From Clostridium manihotivorum (GTDB taxonomy: Bacteria > Bacillota > Clostridia > Clostridiales > Clostridiaceae), in contig NZ_CP025746.1 of the NCBI RefSeq assembly GCF_004015185.1, positions 5,287,776 through 5,351,775 on the forward strand: DNA of 64,000 bases, given 5' to 3'. The translations under genes and the position numbers were made by a program. Each line of letters opens with the position of its first letter. Positions within the stretch are counted from its first letter, which is position 1. The notes under the pieces were generated by a model, which was not told where the DNA came from, did not search any database, and saw only the letters and a list, made by a program, of their open reading frames with translations. Shown piece after piece: positions 15,689 to 24,588 of this stretch.

Positions 15689-18451
15689 TTAAACTATCAT
15701 CTGACAGATAAAATACTTCTCATCTTCAGTAAGCTGTAATCTTAGATACCTCTTAAATATCTCGCAGCTATGATCTACTGCTTTAACTATATTTATATCT
15801 ATAGCTTTCTTATCATCAGTATACTTTAACCCTTCATTGGTTATCATTCTTTCTAAAGCATAAGCAACATGACTAATAATGCTTATTTTAGTTGTATTGT
15901 TCATAACTACACCTAGTTCTTGCTCTAGGTTGCCCACAAACTCCATCAAAGTGCCTATTATCTTCTTTGGATTCAAATAAGTCAAGAACTCCTCTAGACT
16001 ATTTTCACATATATCCTTTAATACCACATCCTTATTATTGGTTATTGAAAGATTATTATTTTTTAGTAGCTCTCTAAGTATATTTTCCCCGTTTGCATCA
16101 ATAAGCTTTTCTAAAGATATAAAAGGCACATCTTCCTTTGGTCTCTTTACTCCAATTACAGCTAAAACTGTATGTTGCTTTTGAAGTTCATTGATCTTTT
16201 TATCTAGTTCTCTTATGCCAACAGGTACAATCTTTATCTTTTCTCCTGTTAGATTCAACACTACTTTTTCAACCATTTCTTTTAACTTTTCGGCGGTACC
16301 TTTACCTGAACTGCATACAGTAACTATGACCTTGTCTTCTAAGTAAGTTTTTTCAACTAATTCATTATTATAGCCTCTAAAATCTTTTAAGGAATTATAA
16401 ATATCTATAAGGCTCATATCTAATATGCTTGCTCTTCTAACAGCCTCAAGTATTAATGGAGTGGAAACCATGTCTATGCTCTTAACTGGTATTCCAGTCC
16501 TCTCAGTTATAGTTGCCTCAAACTTTACCAGTGATCCCATATCTACAAGTAGTAGTACGCCTCGCCCACTATTCATCTCACGGACTCTTTCGATAACTAA
16601 CTCTAGTATAGTTTTAGGACTAACATCTAGAGGCATATCAACAGCACTTATGTTTGAATTTCCTAGAAGTCCTTTAACTACACTTACCATACTGCTAGCA
16701 GTAGAGTTTCCATGAGCTGCTACTATGATACCAACATCACCTCTGTATTCTTCCTCTGTTGATTTTAATAGAATAGCTATATAGGTAACTTCTACTTCTG
16801 GTACATAAACACTAAACTTTTCGCTTAATATATCTTTTATTTTTAAAGCTACCTCATATTCTTTATCGTTACTATTTACTGTACTGTATTTCTTTCGGTT
16901 ATAACCCTTTTTCTCTTTTATTCTCTTGAAAAAGGCGCTCATATGAAGACTTAGGGCATAGGTAAATCTATCACTATATTTTCTTCCTAATTCTCTTTCA
17001 GCTATGAGCTTAACTTCTTCGGCAAATTCAAGAATTTCCTTATCTACTATTTTTAATATTCTATCCTTATTTTCATTATTCTTAGTAAATTTATTGTAAA
17101 AACTTTTAATGTGTATGTTCACATCTGTGGTTATAAATTTATTTATATAATCATCATCCATGCCCTCTTCCTTCAACAAGGATAGTTTATCTTCAATAAG
17201 CTTATACAAATTAAAAGGAGGCTCATAAGAATCAGAAGAGTCTACAACATTTTGGTATCCATCTGGACTTATAAAAATCGGTGAGTCCAAAATAGCATCT
17301 AATTGTTGAAATTCTCGTCTATCCCTTCCTATTTCGAAAAATCCGTCTTTTATATTAGGAGCTAGAGTCTTAAAATCTAACTCGATATAATCGCTATCGT
17401 TGTTTATACTATCTAAAAAGCCCTTTGCACAGGTCAGCTGAATATTTGATTTTAATTGTCCTATATTTCCATAGGTAGCACTTCCTATCAAGGCCTTAAC
17501 TACTTCTGCAGATGCTTTTATTGGTTTATTTACTCTACTAGCTTCATTAAGTAATAAGAACCTTATCATCTGTACTTTTTCTTCGTTATCTCTCTCTTGT
17601 AGAGAAGGAATAGTTATAGTTATTGGAATTCTCCTCATAAAGGTTTTCAGCATATATGAATCAGATTCTTCAGTAGTTGCACTAACTATAAGCACATTAG
17701 ATTTTCTATTTCTTTCTGTTTCTCCTAGCTTACCGTATTCTCCAGTGTCCATAAAATAGAAGATCATCTCTTGCCCCTCAGGAGGTAACCTATGAATTTC
17801 ATCTAAGAATAAAATTCCTCCATTTGCTTTTTCAACTAAGCCTTGCTTTTCAGTATCTGCTCCAGTAAAAGCACCTTTTATATGACCAAATATATGATCT
17901 AAGAGTAACTGGGAGTTATTATAATAATCTGCACAGTTAAACACCACAAAAGGTGACTTTTCATTAAACTTACCTGCGAACCTTCCATAGTTATACATTA
18001 TCTTAGCAAATAAAGTTTTACCTACACCTGTTTGTCCGACTATTAAGGTATTCAGCCCTGATGGAGGATATAGTATTGCAGCCTTTGCTTGCTCAATCTG
18101 ATTTTTCAAGCTTTTTTCAGCTCCAATAATCAATTTAAATGGATCTTTTTCTTTATTAGAGCAAACTAGTTCTTTAATACTCTTAACTTCAACTATAGCT
18201 TCGTCTATTTCAATATTTAATATTTCCTTTAAAACAGACTTAGGAAGAAATCTCACAGGTCTTTCCTTTATCTTTATTATCTTACCCAGTCTCAAAAGTT
18301 CATTTAATTCTCTACTTACATTATTCCTCAACATTCCAAGTTCTTCAGCTATATCAACTGAGGTAAAACCTATATCATTTAATAAGTCTTCCTTGGAAAG
18401 CTTTCTTGTATTTTCTTCTAGATAACAATATATTTTATCTATTTTCTTCAT
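15689..18451 (-). CDS. levR: LevR/ManR-type sigma-54-dependent PTS-operon activator
   Basis: The 920-residue regulator has a winged-helix N-terminus (1-80) and an AAA+ domain (about 100-340) with Walker A GQTGVGKT, the sigma-54-contact motif GAFTGA and Walker B GGILFLDE. Then follow a first PRD, an EIIA-Man-like domain (GIIVAAHGNSTASSM, around 590), an EIIB-like segment (VTVCSSGKGTAEKL) and a second PRD at the C-terminus. This is the order in Bacillus LevR. PTS phosphorylation of the PRD and EIIA histidines should tune activity. It lies upstream of the PTS operon on the same strand and 99 bp after the HAD gene, with no terminator between. Confidence 0.93.
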   Translation of the reverse strand: MKKIDKIYCYLEENTRKLSKEDLLNDIGFTSVDIAEELGMLRNNVSRELNELLRLGKIIKIKERPVRFLPKSVLKEILNIEIDEAIVEVKSIKELVCSNKEKDPFKLIIGAEKSLKNQIEQAKAAILYPPSGLNTLIVGQTGVGKTLFAKIMYNYGRFAGKFNEKSPFVVFNCADYYNNSQLLLDHIFGHIKGAFTGADTEKQGLVEKANGGILFLDEIHRLPPEGQEMIFYFMDTGEYGKLGETERNRKSNVLIVSATTEESDSYMLKTFMRRIPITITIPSLQERDNEEKVQMIRFLLLNEASRVNKPIKASAEVVKALIGSATYGNIGQLKSNIQLTCAKGFLDSINNDSDYIELDFKTLAPNIKDGFFEIGRDRREFQQLDAILDSPIFISPDGYQNVVDSSDSYEPPFNLYKLIEDKLSLLKEEGMDDDYINKFITTDVNIHIKSFYNKFTKNNENKDRILKIVDKEILEFAEEVKLIAERELGRKYSDRFTYALSLHMSAFFKRIKEKKGYNRKKYSTVNSNDKEYEVALKIKDILSEKFSVYVPEVEVTYIAILLKSTEEEYRGDVGIIVAAHGNSTASSMVSVVKGLLGNSNISAVDMPLDVSPKTILELVIERVREMNSGRGVLLLVDMGSLVKFEATITERTGIPVKSIDMVSTPLILEAVRRASILDMSLIDIYNSLKDFRGYNNELVEKTYLEDKVIVTVCSSGKGTAEKLKEMVEKVVLNLTGEKIKIVPVGIRELDKKINELQKQHTVLAVIGVKRPKEDVPFISLEKLIDANGENILRELLKNNNLSITNNKDVVLKDICENSLEEFLTYLNPKKIIGTLMEFVGNLEQELGVVMNNTTKISIISHVAYALERMITNEGLKYTDDKKAIDINIVKAVDHSCEIFKRYLRLQLTEDEKYFICQMIV

Positions 18452-18550
18452 TCTATCTCCCCCATAATCATCTGCAAATTAACTAAACCTAGTAGCTAAC
18501 AGAATATTATGTTCAACTAAATTATCCTTTGTAGCGTCTTCGGTACAACC

Positions 18551-19357
18551 TCAAAGCACATATTTTTCTATTGCCCAGGCTACCCCATCTTCATCATTGG
18601 TTAAGGTTATATCCTTTGCTATATTTTTAACTTCAATAGGTGCGTTGCCCATTGCTATTCCAAACGCAGCATATTCAAGCATATCCATATCATTATAGTT
18701 ATCTCCAACGGTCATAAGTTCCGACTTTTCTATATTGTACCTATCTAAAAGAAAACTTATAGCTAAGGTTTTTGATGCATTCTTAGGCATTATTTCTAAA
18801 TAAGTTGGTTTAGAAAGATAAATATTTAACTGTTTATCAAACCTTTTTAATAATATATCTCTAAGTTTTTGTATATTTTCTGAAGCTCCCATGCATAATA
18901 ACTTATTACATCCCAGTGATTCTAATTTCCACTGAGTTAACAGCTTGGTATACTCAACCACATTAGGTTCTATATTGGTTATTTCTTTTTCTTGCAATGC
19001 CCAGTAATCCAGTTGTTCTACATACCAATTGTCATCTTTATACAAGCTTATATGGATATCAAGATTTTTTGCTTCAGACACTATATCTTTTATATAACTA
19101 TTATCTATATATTGACTAAAAAGAATGTTTTTTTCTTTATCTAGTATCAAAGAACCACTATAACAGATTATAGGTTCATGTATATCTAATTGCTCCTGGA
19201 GAAAATTAATTCCTTTAGGCATCCTTGCTGACACCAATATTACTGGTATATTTCTAACCTTTGTAACCTCTTTAATAACCGCCTTATTCTTCTCGCTAAT
19301 CTCATGGTTTGAATTAAGTAATGTACCATCTATGTCTAAACATATAAATTTAACCAT
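18551..19357 (-). CDS. Cof-type HAD-IIB sugar-phosphatase-like hydrolase
   Basis: The 268-residue protein has HAD motif I DIDGTLL at the N-terminus and motif IV GDNYNDMDML near residue 215, with a C2B-type cap between them. These define Cof-like phosphatases acting on phosphosugars or related metabolites. Its promoter is a near-copy of the sigma-54 promoter of the PTS operon, and the activator gene follows. The simplest reading is a role in dephosphorylating or detoxifying the PTS product. The specific substrate is unknown. Confidence 0.88.
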   Translation of the reverse strand: MVKFICLDIDGTLLNSNHEISEKNKAVIKEVTKVRNIPVILVSARMPKGINFLQEQLDIHEPIICYSGSLILDKEKNILFSQYIDNSYIKDIVSEAKNLDIHISLYKDDNWYVEQLDYWALQEKEITNIEPNVVEYTKLLTQWKLESLGCNKLLCMGASENIQKLRDILLKRFDKQLNIYLSKPTYLEIMPKNASKTLAISFLLDRYNIEKSELMTVGDNYNDMDMLEYAAFGIAMGNAPIEVKNIAKDITLTNDEDGVAWAIEKYVL

Positions 19358-19402
19358 CTAAATCCCCCCCTATTATTTAAATTAACTATACTAACTCTTA
19401 TT

Positions 19403-19421
19403 AAAGCAAATTTCATGCCAA
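19403..19421 (-). promoter_or_regulatory. Sigma-54 (-24/-12) promoter of the HAD-levR unit
   Basis: The minus strand reads TTGGCATGAAATTTGCTTT, with GG and GC spaced by 10 bases. It differs from the PTS promoter at 15154 by two bases. The start codon of the HAD gene is 46 bp downstream. Confidence 0.88.
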
Positions 19422-19642
19422 TTATTGTATCATTTATATTAACATAATTATTTTCTCATTTAAAGCATCTCCATATGCTCATATATGCTTACTTCTGAAT
19501 ACTTATGACTATTTCGATTATATTCTATATGATATCATTTACATATTCAAGCATATTTCACTATTTTTTAATATTAATCTCATGGTATAATATGGATCAT
19601 AATGTAATTCATTTATGTCCAATTAAGTATGAGGTGATTTTA

Positions 19643-20314
19643 TTGTTTAACATAGGAATAGTAGAGGACGATATTACCATATTAGAAGGAATAGAATACG
19701 TATTAAGCAAAAAAGGCTATACCTGCTATTGTTTTCAAGAAGGATATAGTTTTTTAGAGGCTACTTCAAGCCTAAAGCTAGACTTGATTGTTATGGACAT
19801 AACGCTACCAAATAAGGATGGCTTCTTTTTTACCAAAGAATATCTAAATAACTACAACTCCCCTATAATTTTTTTAACTGCTAGAGGTGGTATTGAAGAT
19901 AAACTAAGAGGTTTAGGCCTCGGCGCTGATGACTATATAACCAAGCCTTTTGACTTAAGAGAGCTTCTGCTGCGAATAGAAATAATTCTTAAAAGAAGCT
20001 ATAAGAGAAACGGTGTTTATAAGATTACTGAAAAAATAGTAGTAAACTTGGATGGCAAAGAAGTTTTGGTAGATGGAATACCTGCAAACCTAAGTCCAAA
20101 AGAATATGAGTTATTGATATATCTTATTGAAAATAAAGGTATTGTTTTAAGTCGGGCTACGATAATTGAAAAAATATGGGGATATGATTTTGATGGTGAT
20201 GATAGAACTGTAGATATTAATATAACTAGAATTAGAAAAAAGCTAAAGTTAAATAGTAAAAGTCCCATTTCAACTGTTTTCGGAATAGGTTACAAATATG
20301 AAGATTGTTTTTAA
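19643..20314 (+). CDS. OmpR/PhoB-family response regulator
   Basis: The receiver domain (about 1-115) has acidic VEDD near the start, the phospho-Asp in LIVMDITLP and the lysine in ITKPFD. A winged-helix DNA-binding domain follows (about 125-223, SPKEYELLIYLIEN...RTVDINITRIRKKL). TTG 19643 is chosen because GAGGTG at 19631-19636 is six bases away and the resulting 223 residues are typical; an upstream in-frame start at 19505 would add an unrelated hydrophobic stretch. It overlaps the histidine kinase gene by 17 bp. Confidence 0.92.
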   Translation: MFNIGIVEDDITILEGIEYVLSKKGYTCYCFQEGYSFLEATSSLKLDLIVMDITLPNKDGFFFTKEYLNNYNSPIIFLTARGGIEDKLRGLGLGADDYITKPFDLRELLLRIEIILKRSYKRNGVYKITEKIVVNLDGKEVLVDGIPANLSPKEYELLIYLIENKGIVLSRATIIEKIWGYDFDGDDRTVDINITRIRKKLKLNSKSPISTVFGIGYKYEDCF

Positions 20315-21680
20315 AAGTATAAGGTCAAAATTCTTATTTACCTTTTTTCTAATAATCTTATTTACAATGCTTCTGCTGAATACTCTAATTACTTCTTTAC
20401 TAGAAAAGTCCTATATAGAAAAAATAAAAAAAGATTGCGATTCTCTATATAAAACCTCTAGATCTCAAATATATGAATATGAAAATATAAAAAACTTTTC
20501 GCTAGATGAAACAAATCTAGAATACCAGGCTAGAAGCTTAGTTAATGTAATCAATACTCCAAATCAACAGTATATAAGGATTTTAGATAAGAACTTACAA
20601 GAGATTTTTTCAATTGATAAAGGCTTAGAAAAAATCTATATTACCAAATCTTCTGATCTAGAGTCAGCAAAATTAAATAAAGCATATACCACAATCAGTA
20701 ATATTAATAACAAATATATAGCCTCCTTCTCTTATCCTTTGTACTTTAATAACAAGTTTGTTGGAATTATAAACTTTAAGAATGACTATACATATTTATA
20801 TAACGAAAAAAATATGATAATTTACAATTTGAATATAATATTACTCTTAACATTAATCATAGTAACAGTAATAACAACTTACATGACCAATAAAATTATT
20901 AATCCATTGTATAAGCTTATGGAAATTACAGATAGGATTTCTAAAGGTTCTTATGCTAGTACGATAAATATAAGAAGCAATGATGAGCTTGGCACCTTAG
21001 CAGCTAAATTTAATATTATGCAAGACACAATAAAGGAAAATATGGAGACAATAAAGGAACTTGAGAGTTTTAGACGACAGTTCTTTAATAATGTTACTCA
21101 TGAGTTAAAAACCCCTCTTACTGGAATAAAACTATATGCTCAACTTTTAGAAGAAGAGTACAACAATCCTCAGTTTGTAGCTAATGCTGCTGAAAGAATA
21201 AAGTCAGAAAGCGATAGACTTTATATAATGGTAGAAGATTTATTGAATATTTCAAAAGGAACTACCGCTGAAAGAAATGAGATTCTAAATGTTTTATCTA
21301 TTAAACCTATTGTTGAAACTATAATAAGTGATATGACATTACAGGCTATTAATAAAGGAATGGATCTAATAATCACTCTCGAAGATGCTTCAATAAAAGC
21401 ATATAAAAATCACATTATTCAGCTATTCATAAACCTATTAGATAATGCTATTAAGTATGGTAAAGAAAACAGCAGTATTTATATAGATATTTTTAACAAA
21501 GATAACTTTTGTAATATATCTATTAAAAATAGTGTAGAAAATAACAGCAATACTTCAATCGCAAGCAATGGGATAGGTCTCTTTATTGTAGACAGCATAA
21601 TCAGTCGAATTAATGGAAGTTATACAATTCAAAATAATGATGGTATTTTTTCTATTAAAATAAAAATTCCTTCGCTTTGA
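20298..21680 (+). CDS. Membrane sensor histidine kinase
   Basis: The 460-residue kinase has membrane segments near 12-32 and 175-195 flanking an extracytoplasmic sensor of about 140 residues. It then has HAMP, a dimerisation domain with the phospho-His in NVTHELKTPLTG (about 265), and an HATPase domain with an N-box (INLLDNAIKYG) and GIGLFIVDSI. It is the partner of the response regulator with which it overlaps. A lipoprotein gene follows 56 bp later and may be the sensed or regulated component. The ligand is unknown. Confidence 0.92.
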   Translation: MKIVFKSIRSKFLFTFFLIILFTMLLLNTLITSLLEKSYIEKIKKDCDSLYKTSRSQIYEYENIKNFSLDETNLEYQARSLVNVINTPNQQYIRILDKNLQEIFSIDKGLEKIYITKSSDLESAKLNKAYTTISNINNKYIASFSYPLYFNNKFVGIINFKNDYTYLYNEKNMIIYNLNIILLLTLIIVTVITTYMTNKIINPLYKLMEITDRISKGSYASTINIRSNDELGTLAAKFNIMQDTIKENMETIKELESFRRQFFNNVTHELKTPLTGIKLYAQLLEEEYNNPQFVANAAERIKSESDRLYIMVEDLLNISKGTTAERNEILNVLSIKPIVETIISDMTLQAINKGMDLIITLEDASIKAYKNHIIQLFINLLDNAIKYGKENSSIYIDIFNKDNFCNISIKNSVENNSNTSIASNGIGLFIVDSIISRINGSYTIQNNDGIFSIKIKIPSL

Positions 21681-21736
21681 AATAACTTTGAAATATCTAT
21701 CTTATATTATTAATTCAAGGTAAAGGAGGTTCGAAA

Positions 21737-22405
21737 ATGAAAAGAACTATAATTATCATAATAATTTCCTTAAGTACGCTAGTAAGCTGTAGTAGCAATA
21801 TAAAAGAAACAAATATACCTATCTCTGAAGATGTAAAACTTGAGTCTACTTCAGCACAAAAAGAAACACTTGAAAAAGAGAAATCTCAAACAAAGTTAGT
21901 ATTTAAGTATACCGCAAACAATGAGCAAGAAAAACTTCTACAGGACCTTATAGTGGCTCAAGTAAATCAAAATAAGACTAAGTTAACTAGTATTTACTAT
22001 CCTTCTGAAGTCACTAAGTCTGAGATAGATATGTATATGAATCCTAATGAGAAAGCTGCTGTGGAAAAAGATATATTGAAAATGTGGAATCTAAGAGAAG
22101 ATCAGTGGAGAAACCAAATAATGGCTAAGGGTCCTAGTGGTGAAAGCTATAATGAAAATACTCTATACTACCCTTACCAGGAAAGGCTCAAAACAGTTAA
22201 TTATAACGAAATTAAAGTAATTGCTGTAGATACTTTTAAGCAGCTTACTAAAGAGGCAGATATGGTCTCCCAATTTCCTAGCGGCAACTATACATTTTTT
22301 TATGTGTTAATAAAGCCAGACAATACCAGCTCCTGGCAAGTATTTGATGAGTATTTTGATTTTACTCAGAACATTACTAACTTTTTAAAGAAACACCCTA
22401 AATAG
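21737..22405 (+). CDS. Lipoprotein of unknown function, linked to the two-component system
   Basis: The signal peptide ends in a lipobox (STLVSC, Cys about residue 18), so the mature protein should be anchored outside the membrane. A charged Lys/Glu linker precedes a domain of about 160 residues (EKLLQDLIVAQVNQNKTKL... SSWQVFDEYF) whose repeated helix/strand pattern recalls NTF2-like folds; I do not recognise a named family. AAGGAGG precedes the ATG. Position right after a sensor kinase suggests an accessory sensor or a target of the system. Confidence 0.8.
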   Translation: MKRTIIIIIISLSTLVSCSSNIKETNIPISEDVKLESTSAQKETLEKEKSQTKLVFKYTANNEQEKLLQDLIVAQVNQNKTKLTSIYYPSEVTKSEIDMYMNPNEKAAVEKDILKMWNLREDQWRNQIMAKGPSGESYNENTLYYPYQERLKTVNYNEIKVIAVDTFKQLTKEADMVSQFPSGNYTFFYVLIKPDNTSSWQVFDEYFDFTQNITNFLKKHPK

Positions 22406-22411
22406 GTGTTT
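22391..22411 (+). terminator. Weak terminator overlapping the lipoprotein stop
   Basis: AAACACC and GGTGTTT pair across the stop codon region. The T-run is minimal, so this is a weak candidate. Confidence 0.4.
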
Positions 22412-22462
22412 GCATTATATAGATGTACCATTTCGGGTTGAAGTGATATATCTTTACTAAAA

Positions 22463-22590
22463 GGCTATGATTAATAATATTGTTGAAATTAAGTGGTTAT
22501 GAAGGAGATGCTATATGAGCGAGCAATTAGCGCAGGCTCATCTAAGCATCGGATGACTGACCACTTAATTTCAACACAGTACTTTAACAG
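22463..22590. repeat. Family C structured element, copy C2
   Basis: This is the second copy of the 12438-12566 element. Its outer stem (22481-22499 with 22558-22576) is near-perfect: TGTTGAAATTAAGTGGTTA on the 5' side. The inner stem is identical to C1. One A-T pair of C1 is T-A here, a compensatory change. It lies downstream of the lipoprotein gene. A GATGTACCA/GAAGTGATATATC fragment just upstream (22421) resembles family B ends. Confidence 0.8.
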
Positions 22591-22790
22591 ATCCTAATAA
22601 AAAAATAAGTCTTAGTATTTTAAGAGACTGTGCTTACCACAGAAATGATAAAATATATCTTCTCTCAATACTAACACTTATTTTTTCAGGTTATTGATTG
22701 ATTTATAGGTTTACATTGCATAAAACGATGATTCGTTCGCAATTATTTTTAGCATTAACTAATTATCTCAACATATATGCCCTAATAATT

Positions 22791-23261
22791 TCACCCAATT
22801 CTCACAAAGCAATTCATCTCTATTTTTCTTGTAAAAATATCAGTTCCTTTTATTTCATGAGGTATATAGGTGTAAAATCCTGAAATTGGTTTCATCTTAT
22901 TTTTATCTAAATATTCCTTCATCTCTTTTACAGCACTCTGAAATTCTAAAAGTACTCCAGTATACTCAAGCATAACAACGTTTTCCCAAACCATCTCTTC
23001 GTAGGTCTCATAAATACCTGATACTTTTTTTATATCTTCTTCGTTTGAGATTACATATATCTCACTTTCTTCTACTTTTACCTTATTAACATTCTTCACA
23101 TCATTATTGGTGGCTATCTGAGGATACGTACTTATACCCATTTCTCTTAAATAATCATAGAAATTCTTAACTGTGCTAATTATCTCATTTTTATCCCCAC
23201 TTAGGGAAATCTTTATTAGGTTATTGAATGCTACTTCTTTATATACATTTATACTCTTCAT
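22791..23261 (-). CDS. Hypothetical protein, about 156 residues
   Basis: This is a soluble protein with no signal peptide. The C-terminal half (ENVVMLEYTGVLLEFQSAVKEMKEYL ends cut for brevity; see residues 95-155) alternates strand and helix and could be a GyrI-like or START-type ligand-binding fold. I do not recognise it firmly. The start is uncertain: ATG 23261 is far from AGAGAGG at about 23277-23283, while TTG 23276 is almost touching it. It stands alone between the family C element and the agr region. Confidence 0.6.
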   Translation of the reverse strand: MKSINVYKEVAFNNLIKISLSGDKNEIISTVKNFYDYLREMGISTYPQIATNNDVKNVNKVKVEESEIYVISNEEDIKKVSGIYETYEEMVWENVVMLEYTGVLLEFQSAVKEMKEYLDKNKMKPISGFYTYIPHEIKGTDIFTRKIEMNCFVRIG

Positions 23262-23276
23262 CTTAAATCTTGACAA

Positions 23277-23756
23277 CCTCTCTACTTCTTTGACTCAATG
23301 CTTTATAATTTAGCTAAAGTTGTCTTTCTCCTTTCTATTGTAGATTAAAAAATATTTAAAAGCATGAAAGCATATATTTCTAAATATATTCGCCTACTAC
23401 AATATAAATGTATCATCAAACTAATATTTTTTGTCAAGTTCTGCATAAGTTATTATTTTTTTATCATAACCGTATATTTAATGATTTTTTTAATATCATT
23501 TATGCATATATTTATCACTTATAGATATACTCTTGCAACTTCAAAATTATGGATATCACCTTTAATCAACTAAAAATTTTGGATGATGTTCCAAAAAAAC
23601 TTAAAACAAACTTATTTTTAGTCTTTTTCATTTCAACCATATGGGTAATATGTCAGAAAATAAGGTTTCTTTTACACTGTTTATCCTAAATAACTATCAT
23701 AAGTTCTTGAAATTACTATATTAAGATAGCAAGAGTTCTTATTTTCTCATTAAAGG
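23277..23756. other. AT-rich intergenic region
   Basis: About 480 bp with no supported gene. A 69-codon hydrophobic ORF on the + strand (23364-23573) lacks a ribosome binding site. Near 23675, CACTGTTTATCC followed by AACTATCATAAGTTCTTGAAAT resembles 15474-15512 and marks the left part of an ACTGTTTA-tagged hairpin unit ending at the agrA terminator. Confidence 0.45.
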
Positions 23757-23797
23757 CAAAAAATTCACTAAAAGAATATTCTTCAGTGAATTTTTCA
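23757..23797 (-). terminator. Terminator of agrA
   Basis: AAAAATTCACT (23760-23770) pairs with AGTGAATTTTT (23786-23796), with A- and T-runs outside. It lies just past the agrA stop. Confidence 0.75.
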
Positions 23798-23813
23798 AAA
23801 AACATCTATTAAT

Positions 23814-24536
23814 TCATTTAATAAGACCTTTAACATACCGACTGGAAATCATACATTCCTCTCCATTTATCATGTAGGCTATTCTGTTTTTAACATCTAA
23901 TTCCTTTATATTATTTTTGTTTATAATATAAGATTTGTGACATCTATAAAACCTATCATCCAACTTTTCTTCTATATCACTAAGCTTTCCATTGAATTCT
24001 ATCTGCCTATCTGTAGCATGTGCAATAACTTTTCTTACAGTCTTGGATGTTTCAAAGAATAATATTTTATCAAGCTCCATGTTTATTATTCTTTCGTTTA
24101 TCTTTATGCTAAAGATATCTCCATCTTTTCTTTTATTGGTATGCCTTGTATTAGCTTCCATTACACAATCTTTTATTCTCTTATCAACTTCATTGTATTT
24201 ATCCTTTATTATGTAGTCCATAGCCTCAACTTTATATGTAAAAGTCAAATAACTCATTTCACTATGAGTGGTTACAAAAACAATAAATCCCCTTGAATCA
24301 AGTTTTCTTATTTCCGCTGCCAGAGCTATTCCACTCATCTCTTCTTTTAAGTCCACATCTAAGAAATACAACCCATTTACATCATTGGCCCCTATGTATT
24401 CAAGTAAATCTTTAGATTTATTGGTAACCAATGCGACTTCCATGTCAAGACTCTCCATCAAAATAGTGTTTCTTATAATTTTCTCGTAATGTTGTCTATG
24501 CTTATCATTATCTTCACATATAAATACTTTAAGCAT
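23814..24536 (-). CDS. agrA: AgrA-like LytTR response regulator
   Basis: The receiver domain (1-125) has acidic ICEDND and the phospho-Asp in YFLDVDLKEEMSG. A LytTR DNA-binding domain follows (about 140-240, with DRFYRCHKSYIINKNNI), as in AgrA. It should bind paired direct repeats in promoters after phosphorylation by AgrC. It lies 52 bp downstream of agrC on the same strand. GGGAGG precedes the ATG. Agr assignment rests on agrB and agrD being nearby. Confidence 0.92.
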   Translation of the reverse strand: MLKVFICEDNDKHRQHYEKIIRNTILMESLDMEVALVTNKSKDLLEYIGANDVNGLYFLDVDLKEEMSGIALAAEIRKLDSRGFIVFVTTHSEMSYLTFTYKVEAMDYIIKDKYNEVDKRIKDCVMEANTRHTNKRKDGDIFSIKINERIINMELDKILFFETSKTVRKVIAHATDRQIEFNGKLSDIEEKLDDRFYRCHKSYIINKNNIKELDVKNRIAYMINGEECMISSRYVKGLIK

Positions 24537-24588
24537 AAATTCCTCCCATACCTCTAATATCTAAATAGCTTAGTAAACTAAGTTATAT

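Noticed and set aside
23364-23573. 69-codon hydrophobic ORF on the + strand
   Set aside because: No ribosome binding site, extreme AT richness and no neighbouring gene to pair with; it looks like a chance reading of poly-T sequence.
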